From contig NZ_PXZO01000011.1 of assembly GCF_003013475.1 (NCBI RefSeq), positions 124,001-188,000 of the forward strand: a stretch of DNA of 64,000 bases, given 5' to 3'. The notes beneath the pieces are model-generated. The model did not search any database. It was given only the letters and a program-made list of their open reading frames with translations, and was not told the DNA's origin. The translations under genes and the position numbers were made by a program. This document shows, piece by piece, positions 43,852-52,201 of the stretch (positions are counted from its first letter, which is position 1; every line of letters starts with the position of its first letter). Source of the stretch: Brevibacillus porteri. GTDB lineage: Bacteria; Bacillota; Bacilli; Brevibacillales; Brevibacillaceae.

Positions 43852-43885
43852 TTGACAGAAATAAACAAAACCAATATATTGGTTT
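43852..43885 (+). promoter_or_regulatory. Promoter with palindromic GntR operator; predicts a leaderless mRNA
   Basis: TTGACA (43852-43857), 17 nt, TATATT (43875-43880). The perfect 18-bp palindrome AAACCAATATATTGGTTT (43868-43885) covers the -10. The expected transcription start falls at about 43887, the A of the gntR start codon. Confidence 0.75.
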
Positions 43886-43886
43886 C

Positions 43887-44549
43887 ATGGACACAAACCT
43901 AATCAAACAAATCGAACGCCCCACATTACGCGAACAAGTATACCAAGGCTTGAAGAAAGCGATCATCATGCTAGAACTAAAGCCAGGACAACGAGTCAAC
44001 GACAACGAGCTAGCGGCTTTATTTGGCGTCAGCCGAACACCTGTGAGAGAAGCGCTCAAGCGGTTGGAGGACGAAGGGCTTATTGAATCTGTTCCAGGCT
44101 CTCTAACACGGGTGACCCCCTTACTTGAAAAGGAGGCGAAGAACGCTTTTCCTGTTGTTGCGGCTTTGCACGGTTTGGCAGCACGTTTGGCGATGCCACT
44201 TGAGTCAGAGGTCATCCGTAGTCTGGAGGAGTGGAATGAAAAGCTGGAGGTCTCACTCGAACAGCAAGATGTGAGCAAAGCGATCGAAGCAGATGACGGC
44301 TTTCACGACGTGATCCTCGAGGCTGCGGGAAATCGTGAAATCTACCTGGCACTTGAGCGAGTTGTACCGAAAATTCGGCGTTTGGAATTTGCTCGGTTCG
44401 GTTCCTTAGAAGGGGTGGAATCAGTAGAACAGCACCGCAGAATCATCGAAGCGATTCGAGACAACAACAGCCAACTTGCCTCTTTCTTGATGGAAGAAAA
44501 CTGGATCAACCTCGGCAAATTGCTTACGAACCATTCCAATGATGAATAG
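43887..44549 (+). CDS. GntR-family regulator (FadR/FCD type)
   Basis: A 220-residue regulator. GntR HTH at residues 12-75: TLREQVYQGLKKAIIMLELKPGQ, NELAALFGVSRTPVREALKRLEDEGLIE. The C-terminal FCD domain has FHDVILEAAGN and EQHRRIIEAI. There is no ribosome binding site before ATG 43887, and the promoter places transcription start at or within a base or two of the ATG. It precedes an SHMT-like gene by 11 nt and probably represses both through the palindrome. Confidence 0.9.
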   Translation: MDTNLIKQIERPTLREQVYQGLKKAIIMLELKPGQRVNDNELAALFGVSRTPVREALKRLEDEGLIESVPGSLTRVTPLLEKEAKNAFPVVAALHGLAARLAMPLESEVIRSLEEWNEKLEVSLEQQDVSKAIEADDGFHDVILEAAGNREIYLALERVVPKIRRLEFARFGSLEGVESVEQHRRIIEAIRDNNSQLASFLMEENWINLGKLLTNHSNDE

Positions 44550-44560
44550 GGGGTAATGGC

Positions 44561-45898
44561 ATGAGTACGGTTGAAATGAAGGGGGAAGTACATGATTCAC
44601 GTGTTTTGCAATGGGCGCGTTCCATTATCGAAGAGAGTCCGTCCCACCGTCTGATCCAGCAAGAGATCGTGAATGCTGTCAACCGCAATGCGATTTGGCG
44701 AGGCGAGGAATGCCTGAATTTGCTCGCACCAGAAGCACCCACCACGCCCATCGTACGTCAACTGCTCGCTTCTGAGGTTGGTACTCGCGCTGCGGAAGGA
44801 CATATCGGCAGCACACAGAGATGGTTCGCTGGCACGAAATATATCGATGAAATCGAAGCGTTATGTGTTGAGCTATTGAAAAAAGTATTCCAAGCCAATT
44901 TTGCTGACCATCGGTTGGTAGCGAGCATGATCGGGAACATGACGGTCTATGCGGCGTTAACGCAACCGGGCGATACGATTATGACGATCTCGCAACCGTT
45001 TGGGGGGCATTCCAGCAATCGGGTAGACGGGCCTGCTGGCATTCGCGGTTTACAAATTGTCGATGTGCCAATGGACCCCGTTGAGCTTACCGTTGATTTG
45101 GACGAGTTCGCCAAAGTCGCACGACAAGTTAGGCCAAAGCTCGTTACCCTAGGCGCGTCCATGACCTTATTTCCATTTCCACTGAAGGAGATGGCTGAGA
45201 TCGTGAAAGAATGGGGCGGTCGCATTTATTTTGATGGCGCACACCAGCTGGGGTTGATCGGTGGCGGTCAATTTCAGGACCCGTTGCGAGAAGGGGCATG
45301 TGTGATAACTGGCTCTGCTGGGAAAACATTTAGTGGCCCACAAAGCGGTATCATCGTCTGGAATGACCCGGAACTATCGGTACCGATTACAGATGCCATC
45401 TTCCCAGCACTTGCCGCGACACATCAAGTCAACCGGGTAGCGGCATTGGCTGCAGCGGCGGCGGAGTTTTTGGCGTTTGGCAAGGAATACATGGCGCAAA
45501 TTGTGACGAATGCACAAGCACTGGGAAAAGCATTCGATGAACGGGGAATTCGAGTGCTTTGCGCGCACAAAGGCTATACACGTACACATCAAGTCATTCT
45601 GGACGTAAAAGAGTTTGGCGGTGGTTACGAGGTAGGCAAGCGGTTGGCAGAAGCGAACATCATCACGAACAAAAATTTGATTCCAGGTGACGGGCCAGAG
45701 GATTGGGACTTCCCAAGTGGTTTGCGTATCGGGACGACAGAAGTCACTCGCTTTGGCATGAAGGAACAAGAGATGAACACGATTGCTGAGCTGATTGTAA
45801 GTGTGTTGTCAGGCAGGGAAAAGCCCGAGGTAGTCCAGTCCAAGGTGATCGAATTGCGCAGATCGTTTAGCAAGATGCAGTTCTGCTTCCCAGAATAG
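44561..45898 (+). CDS. Serine hydroxymethyltransferase-like PLP enzyme
   Basis: A 445-residue fold-type I PLP enzyme related to SHMT. The early AAEGHIGSTQRWFAGTKYIDEIE corresponds to the SHMT YAEGYPGxRYYGG region, YFDGAHQLGLI to the DxAH cofactor site, and ITGSAGKTFSGPQSG holds the PLP-binding Lys. Several residues of the canonical SHMT TTTTHKTLRGPRGG block differ, so it may be an aldolase or hydroxymethyltransferase for another amino acid (for example alpha-methylserine type). ATG 44561 follows AGGGGGT. Co-transcribed with the FCD regulator. Not the housekeeping glyA. Confidence 0.8.
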   Translation: MSTVEMKGEVHDSRVLQWARSIIEESPSHRLIQQEIVNAVNRNAIWRGEECLNLLAPEAPTTPIVRQLLASEVGTRAAEGHIGSTQRWFAGTKYIDEIEALCVELLKKVFQANFADHRLVASMIGNMTVYAALTQPGDTIMTISQPFGGHSSNRVDGPAGIRGLQIVDVPMDPVELTVDLDEFAKVARQVRPKLVTLGASMTLFPFPLKEMAEIVKEWGGRIYFDGAHQLGLIGGGQFQDPLREGACVITGSAGKTFSGPQSGIIVWNDPELSVPITDAIFPALAATHQVNRVAALAAAAAEFLAFGKEYMAQIVTNAQALGKAFDERGIRVLCAHKGYTRTHQVILDVKEFGGGYEVGKRLAEANIITNKNLIPGDGPEDWDFPSGLRIGTTEVTRFGMKEQEMNTIAELIVSVLSGREKPEVVQSKVIELRRSFSKMQFCFPE

Positions 45899-45913
45899 AG
45901 TAGGTAGGATAAA

Positions 45914-45953
45914 CACCGTATGTCAGAGTTCAGACCTGGCATACGGTGCTTTT
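45914..45953 (+). terminator. Terminator of the gntR-SHMT operon
   Basis: The 13-bp stem CACCGTATGTCAG/CTGGCATACGGTG (45914-45926, 45936-45948, one G-T pair) is followed by CTTTTT. Confidence 0.9.
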
Positions 45954-45978
45954 TCGAGTCGTATGTGGACTCTCATTC

Positions 45979-46008
45979 TTGACAATGTCATTTCTTTTCG
46001 TAAATAAT
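45979..46008 (+). promoter_or_regulatory. Promoter of the marR gene
   Basis: TTGACA (45979-45984), 16-18 nt, TAAATA/AATAAT (46001-46008), 35 nt ahead of the start codon. Confidence 0.6.
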
Positions 46009-46043
46009 CGATTGATACCATCAAAGAATGGGAGTCTAAACGG

Positions 46044-46532
46044 ATGAGTACAGACCATACAAACTCGGATGTTACCATTGATCATACGACGAAAGAGCTG
46101 GCTCTCGCATTTGGTCAGTTAAAGCGGATCGGACATGTTTTCAGTCCGTCGAAAGACCTCCGTCAGAGCGAATTGAATTTGCTAGTTCACTTGACCTACG
46201 TAAGTCCCCCAGGCACGAACGGCATCAGAGTTTCCGAGCTAGGCAAGCAGTTGAAAATAACGTCAGCAGCTGTGACGCACGTCATTCAATCACTCGAACA
46301 GCTTGGGTTTATCACCCGTACCGTGGGACCAAAGGATCGACGCTCCATTCTCGTAGCCCCTACGAAAGAGGGCTTTGATTTTGTGGCAGCGAGAGAGCAA
46401 GAGCTGTTTAATCGTTTTCAGCAATTGCATGAGCATCTTGGTACGGATGATGCGCAGGCACTCATACGGATTTTAACGAAATCAATCAGATTCCTGCATG
46501 CGTATCAGGATAGCGATGAAGCACGACCATAG
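46044..46532 (+). CDS. MarR-family regulator
   Basis: A 162-residue winged-helix regulator: RQSELNLLVHLTY, IRVSELGKQLKITSAAVTHVIQSLEQLGFITR, then the wing GPKDRRSILVAPTKEG. Start ATG 46044 with GGGAG upstream. It is monocistronic, with the terminator overlapping its stop. Its target is unknown; the palindrome upstream of the convergent epimerase gene is a candidate. Confidence 0.9.
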   Translation: MSTDHTNSDVTIDHTTKELALAFGQLKRIGHVFSPSKDLRQSELNLLVHLTYVSPPGTNGIRVSELGKQLKITSAAVTHVIQSLEQLGFITRTVGPKDRRSILVAPTKEGFDFVAAREQELFNRFQQLHEHLGTDDAQALIRILTKSIRFLHAYQDSDEARP

Positions 46533-46555
46533 TTCGATGATGGACTATGGTTTTT
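46526..46555 (+). terminator. Terminator overlapping the marR stop codon
   Basis: Stem ACCATAGT/ACTATGGT (46526-46533, 46544-46551) followed by TTTTT; the TAG at 46530-46532 lies inside the first strand. Confidence 0.75.
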
Positions 46556-47441
46556 ACTTGTTTTGATAAGAACCTTGCTCCAGCTCTTTGCGGATCGAGT
46601 TCGCAGAGGGACTCCAATGCAATTGTTGTTCCGCGCGCAAGCCAGATACTCTCTGGTTGATACTTGCCCCCCAAGCGGCTGGTCCTAATGCTTTGGCCGC
46701 ATCCTCATAACTCCATGATTCTACTTTTTCTATCCCAGCTATTTTAGCAATCGAAGTCATGAGTTCTTTCGTCGTGATCATTTCCTTGGAAGTTGCATTG
46801 AATAATGATCCTGGCAGTGCTCGTAAAAAAGCGCATTCGTAAAGTCTCGCTAAATCATCAACATTGATCGTAGACCATGCCGTTTGCCCGTCATCAATAT
46901 AGTTGGCTGATTGAGAGAGCTTCGCCCTTTGAATCGTTGCTTGGACGAGTCCACCGCCTCGACCGTATACAAGCGTTGGACGTATGACGATCGTACGAAT
47001 ATTACGCTCGGCTGCTCCTAAAACTTCCTGCTCCTGGTTCGCTTTCCATTGGAGAAAAGGCAAGGGAGCAAGAGGAGAGTCCTCATTCACGACATTCTCG
47101 TACGTATCGTTATAGATCAGCGTACCGCTCGTATAAATAAATGGCTTCCCAGTGCCTTCCAAACCTTTCAGCATTGCTTGAACCGCTGCTACATCGAGTT
47201 TTTCCATATCAGGTGTGTGCGAGATCGCCATATGAATGACACCATTGAATTTTTTAACACTTTCTGTTAGCAGTGTGGTATCCGCAAGATCGCCAACAAT
47301 AGGGGTGAACCCTTGTGAGAGCAATCGCTCTGCTTTCTCTTTCGATCGAACAAGTCCAGTAACCTGATACCCCAGAGACTGAAAATGCTCGGCGACTACA
47401 GATCCAACATAACCTGTTATTCCTGTAAGCAAAACATTCAT
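46554..47441 (-). CDS. NAD-dependent epimerase/dehydratase family protein
   Basis: A 295-residue atypical extended SDR. N-terminal TGITGYVGSVVAEHF is the Rossmann TGxxGxxG; VIHMAIS, IYTSGTLIY and VIRPTLVYGRGGG follow. The YxxxK pair is not conserved (WKANQ at that place), so it may bind NAD(P)H without classical catalysis. ATG 47441 follows GGAGG by 7 nt. The minus promoter (TATAAT on the minus strand, 47481-47486) overlaps a palindrome. Convergent with marR. Confidence 0.85.
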   Translation of the reverse strand: MNVLLTGITGYVGSVVAEHFQSLGYQVTGLVRSKEKAERLLSQGFTPIVGDLADTTLLTESVKKFNGVIHMAISHTPDMEKLDVAAVQAMLKGLEGTGKPFIYTSGTLIYNDTYENVVNEDSPLAPLPFLQWKANQEQEVLGAAERNIRTIVIRPTLVYGRGGGLVQATIQRAKLSQSANYIDDGQTAWSTINVDDLARLYECAFLRALPGSLFNATSKEMITTKELMTSIAKIAGIEKVESWSYEDAAKALGPAAWGASINQRVSGLRAEQQLHWSPSANSIRKELEQGSYQNK

Positions 47442-47466
47442 GACAAAACCTCCTTCATACATAATT

Positions 47467-47505
47467 AATTTAGTAACTAAATTATACGGTACATTATTTA
47501 GTAAC
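47467..47505 (-). promoter_or_regulatory. Palindromic operator over the epimerase promoter
   Basis: AATTTAGT-A-ACTAAATT (47467-47483) is a perfect 17-bp dyad. A second half-copy TTTAGTAAC occurs at 47497-47505. The minus -10 TATAAT (47481-47486) overlaps the first. The binding protein is unknown; MarR or HxlR types use such sites. Confidence 0.5.
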
Positions 47506-47544
47506 GTTCTCGTGATGTCAACAGTATTTATAATTAACTGAATA

Positions 47545-47593
47545 TTGACAAAACAAAAGCTGGGTGTTATTTTCAGATTAGGAAAACGTTTAC
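47545..47593 (+). promoter_or_regulatory. Promoter and LacI-type operator of the sugar operon
   Basis: TTGACA (47545-47550), 17 nt, TATTTT (47568-47573). GAAAACGTTTAC (47582-47593), a LacI-family-like operator with an AACGTT core, lies at the expected transcription start, consistent with autoregulation. Confidence 0.6.
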
Positions 47594-47621
47594 CCGTTAG
47601 ATAGAAAGTGAGTGAAGAACC

Positions 47622-48629
47622 ATTACTGTAACCATTAAAGACATCGCACAACTCGCCAACGTTTCCATCGCGACTGTTTCGCGCGTGCTGAACAATTCCA
47701 AGCCAGTCCGTCCAGAGCTGCGAGAAAGAGTCTTGAAAATCGTGCAAGAGACGGGCTTTCAGCCGAATGCGATTGCCAGGAGCTTGGTTAGCAAAGAAAC
47801 CCGCATCATCGGGGTGATGATTCCCGATATCTCCAACAATTTTTACTCCAATCTCATTTACGGAATTGACAGCGTCATTAGCGAGTACGACTACAGCATG
47901 TTTTTGGCCATATCCGATGAAGTGGTGGACAAAGAGCTGAAGTACTTGCGACTGTTCAAAGAAAAACAAATCGATGGTGTCATTATCGCGAGTATTCATT
48001 TCCTGGAGGGCAATATCCAGACGCTGCAAGAGATTCAGGTTCCCCTTGTTGTTACCGGCCACGATTTGCCCGGCTATCAGATTCCTACTGTCAACGTCAA
48101 TAATGTGCAAGCCTCCTATGATGCTACCGCCTATCTCATCTCGCAAGGCCATACAAAAATCGCGTGTATTTCTGGTCCGTTATGGGACCCGCCGTGCGGT
48201 CTGGATCGCATGGGCGGTTACCGAAAAGCCATGCGGGCACATGATTTGCCCATCCATGAAGGATTCGTCGTGGAAGGAGAGTTCACAGCCAAGAGCGGTT
48301 ACGAAGCCATGCGCCGTATTTGTGAGGAAAAAATTCGTCCGACAGCCGTTTTTGTCGCCACAGACCTGATGGCGGTTGGCGTCCTCAATTACTTGTACGA
48401 TCATGGCATTCGTGTACCAGAAGACATCTCCGTCATGGGCTTCGACAATTTGGAGCTTGCCTCACTTTCCCGCCCCATGCTCACCACCGTGCACAATGAC
48501 CCGTTCATGTACGGAAAAGCCGCAGCAGAGCAATTACTCAGACAAATCCGCCATGAACCTGTAGAGCGAATGAGCGCCGTCCCACACCATCTCGTGATTC
48601 GCCAAACTGTAAGCGCTTTACTGGAGTGA
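47622..48629 (+). CDS. LacI-family repressor with non-canonical ATT start
   Basis: A 335-residue regulator if read from ATT 47622. The LacI HTH is complete: TVTIKDIAQLANVSIATVSRVLNNS, then LKIVQETGFQPNAIARSL and the hinge, followed by the periplasmic-binding-like sensor (IIGVMIPDISNNFYSNLIYG, VMGFDNLELASLSRPMLTTV). In this frame there is a stop at 47613-47615 and no ATG, GTG or TTG until GTG 47685, which would cut off most of the HTH. The only sensible start is ATT at 47622 (or 47634), with a weak GTGAGTG site upstream. Either a rare AUU start is used, as in infC, or the gene has lost its start. It should control the operon downstream. Confidence 0.75.
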   Translation: MTVTIKDIAQLANVSIATVSRVLNNSKPVRPELRERVLKIVQETGFQPNAIARSLVSKETRIIGVMIPDISNNFYSNLIYGIDSVISEYDYSMFLAISDEVVDKELKYLRLFKEKQIDGVIIASIHFLEGNIQTLQEIQVPLVVTGHDLPGYQIPTVNVNNVQASYDATAYLISQGHTKIACISGPLWDPPCGLDRMGGYRKAMRAHDLPIHEGFVVEGEFTAKSGYEAMRRICEEKIRPTAVFVATDLMAVGVLNYLYDHGIRVPEDISVMGFDNLELASLSRPMLTTVHNDPFMYGKAAAEQLLRQIRHEPVERMSAVPHHLVIRQTVSALLE

Positions 48630-48693
48630 GGTAACAAGTCTTACCATATAGAAGAAGCAAACGAGTTTACGCATTCAAAAGGGGTGAAGAGAT

Positions 48694-49662
48694 ATGAAGC
48701 TTGGCGTATTTACCGTTCTTTTTAGCGAGAAGTCGTTCGAAGAAATGCTGGATCATGTGAAGGCAGCAGGTTTAGAGGCGGTGGAAATCGGCACAGGCTG
48801 CTATCCGGGCAATGCACACTGCAATCTGGATGAGCTGTTGGAAAGTCCAGAAAAAAGACGAGCGTACAAAAAAGCAGTAGAGGATCGGGGATTGATAATC
48901 AGCGCGCTTAGTTGTCACGGCAACCCGTTGACACCAGATAAAAGCTTTGCGCAGCAATCTCACGATACGTTTGTGAAAACGGTACAGCTAGCCGAGATGC
49001 TGGAGGTGCCTGTGGTCAATTGCTTCTCTGGCACGGCAGGGGACCACGAAGGAGCGAAGTACCCGAGCTGGCCCGTTGCTCCTTGGCCCAATGAGTATCG
49101 AGACGTGCTCCATTGGCAATGGAACGAGAAGCTCATCCCGTACTGGCGCGAATGGACTGCGTATGCGACTGAGCATCATGTCAAGGTTGCGTTGGAGCTG
49201 CATGGCGGCTTTCTCGTCCACACGCCAGGGACACTGCTGAAGCTGCGGGAACAGGTAGGCGAGGGGATTGGGGCAAACTTCGATCCAAGTCACATGTGGT
49301 GGCAAGGGATTGATCCGGTAGCTGCGATCAAAATCTTGGGCAAAGAAAAAGCCATCTATCATTTCCATGCGAAAGACACGTATATTGACCAGGAAAAAGT
49401 GAACATGTACGGGCTGACGGATATGAATTCCTACGCCAATCTACATGAACGTGCTTGGTATTTCCGAACCGTAGGCTATGGGCATTCGCAGCAGACGTGG
49501 GCGGATATGATGAGTGCACTGCGTATGAATGGATACGATTATGTCGTGAGCATCGAGCACGAGGATGCCATCATGTCGATTGAGGAAGGCTTTTCACGCG
49601 CTGTTCAAAATCTGCAGCAAGTCATCTTGCGAGAACCAGTCCAGAATCTATGGTGGGTGTAG
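48694..49662 (+). CDS. Sugar phosphate isomerase/epimerase (AP endonuclease 2 TIM barrel)
   Basis: A 322-residue TIM-barrel protein of the xylose-isomerase-like/IolE superfamily. LELHGGFLVHT, GANFDPSHMWWQGIDP, IYHFHAKDTYID and VVSIEHEDAIM carry the metal-binding Glu, Asp, His and Glu. Start ATG 48694 after AGGGGTGA. Family members epimerise or dehydrate keto-sugars or inosose. Together with the adjacent Gfo/Idh/MocA gene it suggests an oxidised-sugar or cyclitol pathway. Confidence 0.9.
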   Translation: MKLGVFTVLFSEKSFEEMLDHVKAAGLEAVEIGTGCYPGNAHCNLDELLESPEKRRAYKKAVEDRGLIISALSCHGNPLTPDKSFAQQSHDTFVKTVQLAEMLEVPVVNCFSGTAGDHEGAKYPSWPVAPWPNEYRDVLHWQWNEKLIPYWREWTAYATEHHVKVALELHGGFLVHTPGTLLKLREQVGEGIGANFDPSHMWWQGIDPVAAIKILGKEKAIYHFHAKDTYIDQEKVNMYGLTDMNSYANLHERAWYFRTVGYGHSQQTWADMMSALRMNGYDYVVSIEHEDAIMSIEEGFSRAVQNLQQVILREPVQNLWWV

Positions 49663-49673
49663 GAGGGGAGAAA

Positions 49674-50738
49674 ATGACGAATCGACGCAAATGGAAAATC
49701 GGAATCATCGGTGCAGGGGGGATTACAGAAGCACACTTGGAGGCGATCAAGGAAGAGCCGCGAGCAGAGGTAGTTGCCATTGCAGATGTTTCCGCAGAAA
49801 TGGCTTCCTATCGTGCAAAGCGGCATGACATCCCGCAGGTTTTCACCGAATACGAGGCCATGCTACAAGAGTCTGATACAGACGCGATCATTGTTTGTGT
49901 CCCGAACTACTTGCATGCAGAAGCAACCAAAAGTGCGCTTGCAGCAGGCAAACACTTGCTGTGCGAAAAGCCGATGGCGATGAATGCCCAGGAAGCAACA
50001 GAAATGATCGAAGCCGCGAAGAAAGCAGATAAAATCCTCATGGTCGCACAAAACAACCGATTCCGAAGCGATTCCCTGCAAGTCAAAACGTGGCTGAAAG
50101 AAGGAAAGCTTGGAAACATTTATCACGCCAAGACCGGTTGGGTCAGACGAAATGGAATTCCAGGATGGGGAAGCTGGTTTACGCAAAAAGAATGGGCAGG
50201 CGGCGGACCGTTGATTGATATCGGCGTACATATGCTCGATTTGACCTTGTGGCTCTTGGATCATCCAAAGCCTGTATCCGTCCTCGGGCAAACGTACGCG
50301 CAATTCGGGCCTCACAAACGTGGCTTGTCAGAGTGGGGCAGGATCGACGATAGCGGGAAGTTTGACGTGGAAGATATGGCTGTAGCGATGATCACTTTTG
50401 AAAACGGATTGTCGCTTACGCTCGATGCAAGCTGGGCTTCTCACATCGAAGAGGAAAACGTTTTCCTTCAACTATATGGACAAGAGGGCGGGGCATCCCT
50501 GCGTTTATTGGATAACCAGTTCACGCTTTACCACGAGTGGAACGGCGTAACTGCCTCGACAGAAATAAAACCAAAGCCTCAAAAAGAACGCGTACTCTTA
50601 TTCCGTAATTTCATCGACGCCATCGAAGGGAAGGCAGAGGTTCTCTGCACACCGGAACAAGCCTTGTACATCAACAGATTGATCGAAGCCATCTACGCAT
50701 CCGCACAAAAAGGTGAAGCAGTGCGTTTTAAAACATAG
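49674..50738 (+). CDS. Gfo/Idh/MocA-family oxidoreductase
   Basis: A 354-residue NAD(P)-dependent sugar dehydrogenase. Rossmann motif IGIIGAGGITEAHLEAI, the characteristic HLLCEKPMAMNAQEA (EKP) near residue 95, and GGGPLIDIGVHMLDL (catalytic D-G-V-H type). ATG 49674 follows GGAGGGGAG; the upstream ATG 49650 is inside the previous gene. It works with the isomerase 11 nt upstream, likely oxidising the imported sugar at C3. Substrate unknown. Confidence 0.93.
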   Translation: MTNRRKWKIGIIGAGGITEAHLEAIKEEPRAEVVAIADVSAEMASYRAKRHDIPQVFTEYEAMLQESDTDAIIVCVPNYLHAEATKSALAAGKHLLCEKPMAMNAQEATEMIEAAKKADKILMVAQNNRFRSDSLQVKTWLKEGKLGNIYHAKTGWVRRNGIPGWGSWFTQKEWAGGGPLIDIGVHMLDLTLWLLDHPKPVSVLGQTYAQFGPHKRGLSEWGRIDDSGKFDVEDMAVAMITFENGLSLTLDASWASHIEEENVFLQLYGQEGGASLRLLDNQFTLYHEWNGVTASTEIKPKPQKERVLLFRNFIDAIEGKAEVLCTPEQALYINRLIEAIYASAQKGEAVRFKT

Positions 50739-50755
50739 CATAGGGGGTTACTTAG

Positions 50756-52093
50756 ATGAAAGTTGTGAAAAGACTTACATCCGTTGGACTTACCTTAGTA
50801 ATGGCCTTCTCATTGGCAGCATGTTCCTCCACACCACAGCAAGCTTCTACGGATACAACCCCATCACAGCCTGCAACACCATCCGCACCCAAAACAGAGC
50901 CAGCACAGCAACCAGCAGAAAAAATCAAGCTCGTCTACGCACGGGGCAAAGACTCAACGGATTCCACTGTAAAGCTCGTGGAGGCGTTTCAAAAAGCAAA
51001 TCCGAATATCGAGATTGAGATTCGCGAAATGCCTGCGGATACAGGGCAAAGCCATGATCAGTACGTCACGATGTTCAGTGCACAATCGTCTGAGATCGAC
51101 GTGTTTGACCTCGACGTCATTTGGCCAGCCGAATTCGCACAAGCGGGTTATCTCCTTCCGCTCGATCGCCTGATGGAGCAAGATGGAATCGAAACCGGAA
51201 AATATATAAAAGGGGCCATGGATGCCGGGAACTTTGGCGGCCAGCAATGGACCATGCCCAAGTTTATCGACGCGGGTCTCTTGTTCTACCGCAAAGATCT
51301 CGTATCCGAAGCTCCAAAGACGTGGGATGACTTGATTGCCCAAGCAAAAGCAACGAAGGGCAAGGGCAGCACGAAGTTCGGCTACTTGATGCAAGCCAAG
51401 CAATATGAAGGTTTGGTTTGTAACTTTGTCGAGTTCAGTGCATCGTACGGTGGAAAAATTTTGGATGAACAAGGCAAAGTAGTGGTCAACAATCCAGCTA
51501 CGATCAAAGGGTTGAAAAAAATGATCGAGGTCGTCAAATCCGATTTCGTCCCAACCAATATCACCACATTCATGGAGCCGGAATCACATACGGCATTCCT
51601 CGAGGGGCAGGCACCTTTTATCCGCAACTGGCCGTATCAGTTCGCGTTGGCGCAGGATCAGGGTCAGTCCAAAATCGTCGGTCAAGTCGCGATCGCTCCA
51701 CTGCCAGCTGGCGATGCAGGCTCCGCAGCAGCACTCGGCGGTTGGATGGGCGGAATCAACAAGTTCTCGAAGCACCCGAAAGAAGCGTGGGCATTCCTCA
51801 AATTCATGACAGGTCCAGAGGGTCAGAAAATATCCGCGGTAGAAGGTGGGCTCGCACCAACCTATTTGCCAGCCTACGATGATGCCGATGTTCAAAAAGC
51901 CAGTCCGTTGTTTGCCAACAAAGATTTCGTCGATGGCGTAAGTGCTGCTGTATCTCGTCCAACGACTCCGATCTATCCAAAAATTTCGGAAGTGATCCAG
52001 ATCGAAGTATCCAAAGCGCTAGCAGGGCAGCAAACAGCCGAGCAAGCGGTGCAAAACATGGAAACGCAGATGAACGACCTGATGAAAAAATAA
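50756..52093 (+). CDS. ABC sugar transporter substrate-binding lipoprotein (family 1)
   Basis: A 445-residue lipoprotein; signal peptide ending in lipobox SLAAC, followed by a Ser/Thr/Pro/Gln-rich tether. SBP_bac_1 marks: LVEAFQKANPNIEIEIREMP, DVFDLDVIWPAEFAQAGYLLPLD, AWAFLKFMTGPEGQ. It resembles trehalose/maltose binding proteins of the ThuE kind. It begins 17 nt after the dehydrogenase and is followed by a stable intercistronic hairpin. Confidence 0.93.
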   Translation: MKVVKRLTSVGLTLVMAFSLAACSSTPQQASTDTTPSQPATPSAPKTEPAQQPAEKIKLVYARGKDSTDSTVKLVEAFQKANPNIEIEIREMPADTGQSHDQYVTMFSAQSSEIDVFDLDVIWPAEFAQAGYLLPLDRLMEQDGIETGKYIKGAMDAGNFGGQQWTMPKFIDAGLLFYRKDLVSEAPKTWDDLIAQAKATKGKGSTKFGYLMQAKQYEGLVCNFVEFSASYGGKILDEQGKVVVNNPATIKGLKKMIEVVKSDFVPTNITTFMEPESHTAFLEGQAPFIRNWPYQFALAQDQGQSKIVGQVAIAPLPAGDAGSAAALGGWMGGINKFSKHPKEAWAFLKFMTGPEGQKISAVEGGLAPTYLPAYDDADVQKASPLFANKDFVDGVSAAVSRPTTPIYPKISEVIQIEVSKALAGQQTAEQAVQNMETQMNDLMKK

Positions 52094-52109
52094 GCGGCAA
52101 CATGTGGGG

Positions 52110-52142
52110 CTTCCAAGGGGGTCTAACCGGCTTCCTTGGAAG
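52110..52142 (+). other. Intercistronic hairpin between binding protein and permease genes
   Basis: Perfect stem CTTCCAAGG/CCTTGGAAG (52110-52118, 52134-52142) with no T-run after it. Such hairpins often protect the upstream mRNA, giving more binding protein than permease. Confidence 0.6.
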
Positions 52143-52201
52143 TTACACAACGATCGGGCAATCACAAGCAAGCTTCTAGTGGGAAGGAAGGTGGTGAACG
52201 G

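Noticed and set aside
47442-48152. N-terminal extension of the epimerase frame to 532 residues
   Set aside because: The extra part overlaps the LacI gene antisense. ATG 47441 has a proper GGAGG and starts the Rossmann fold.
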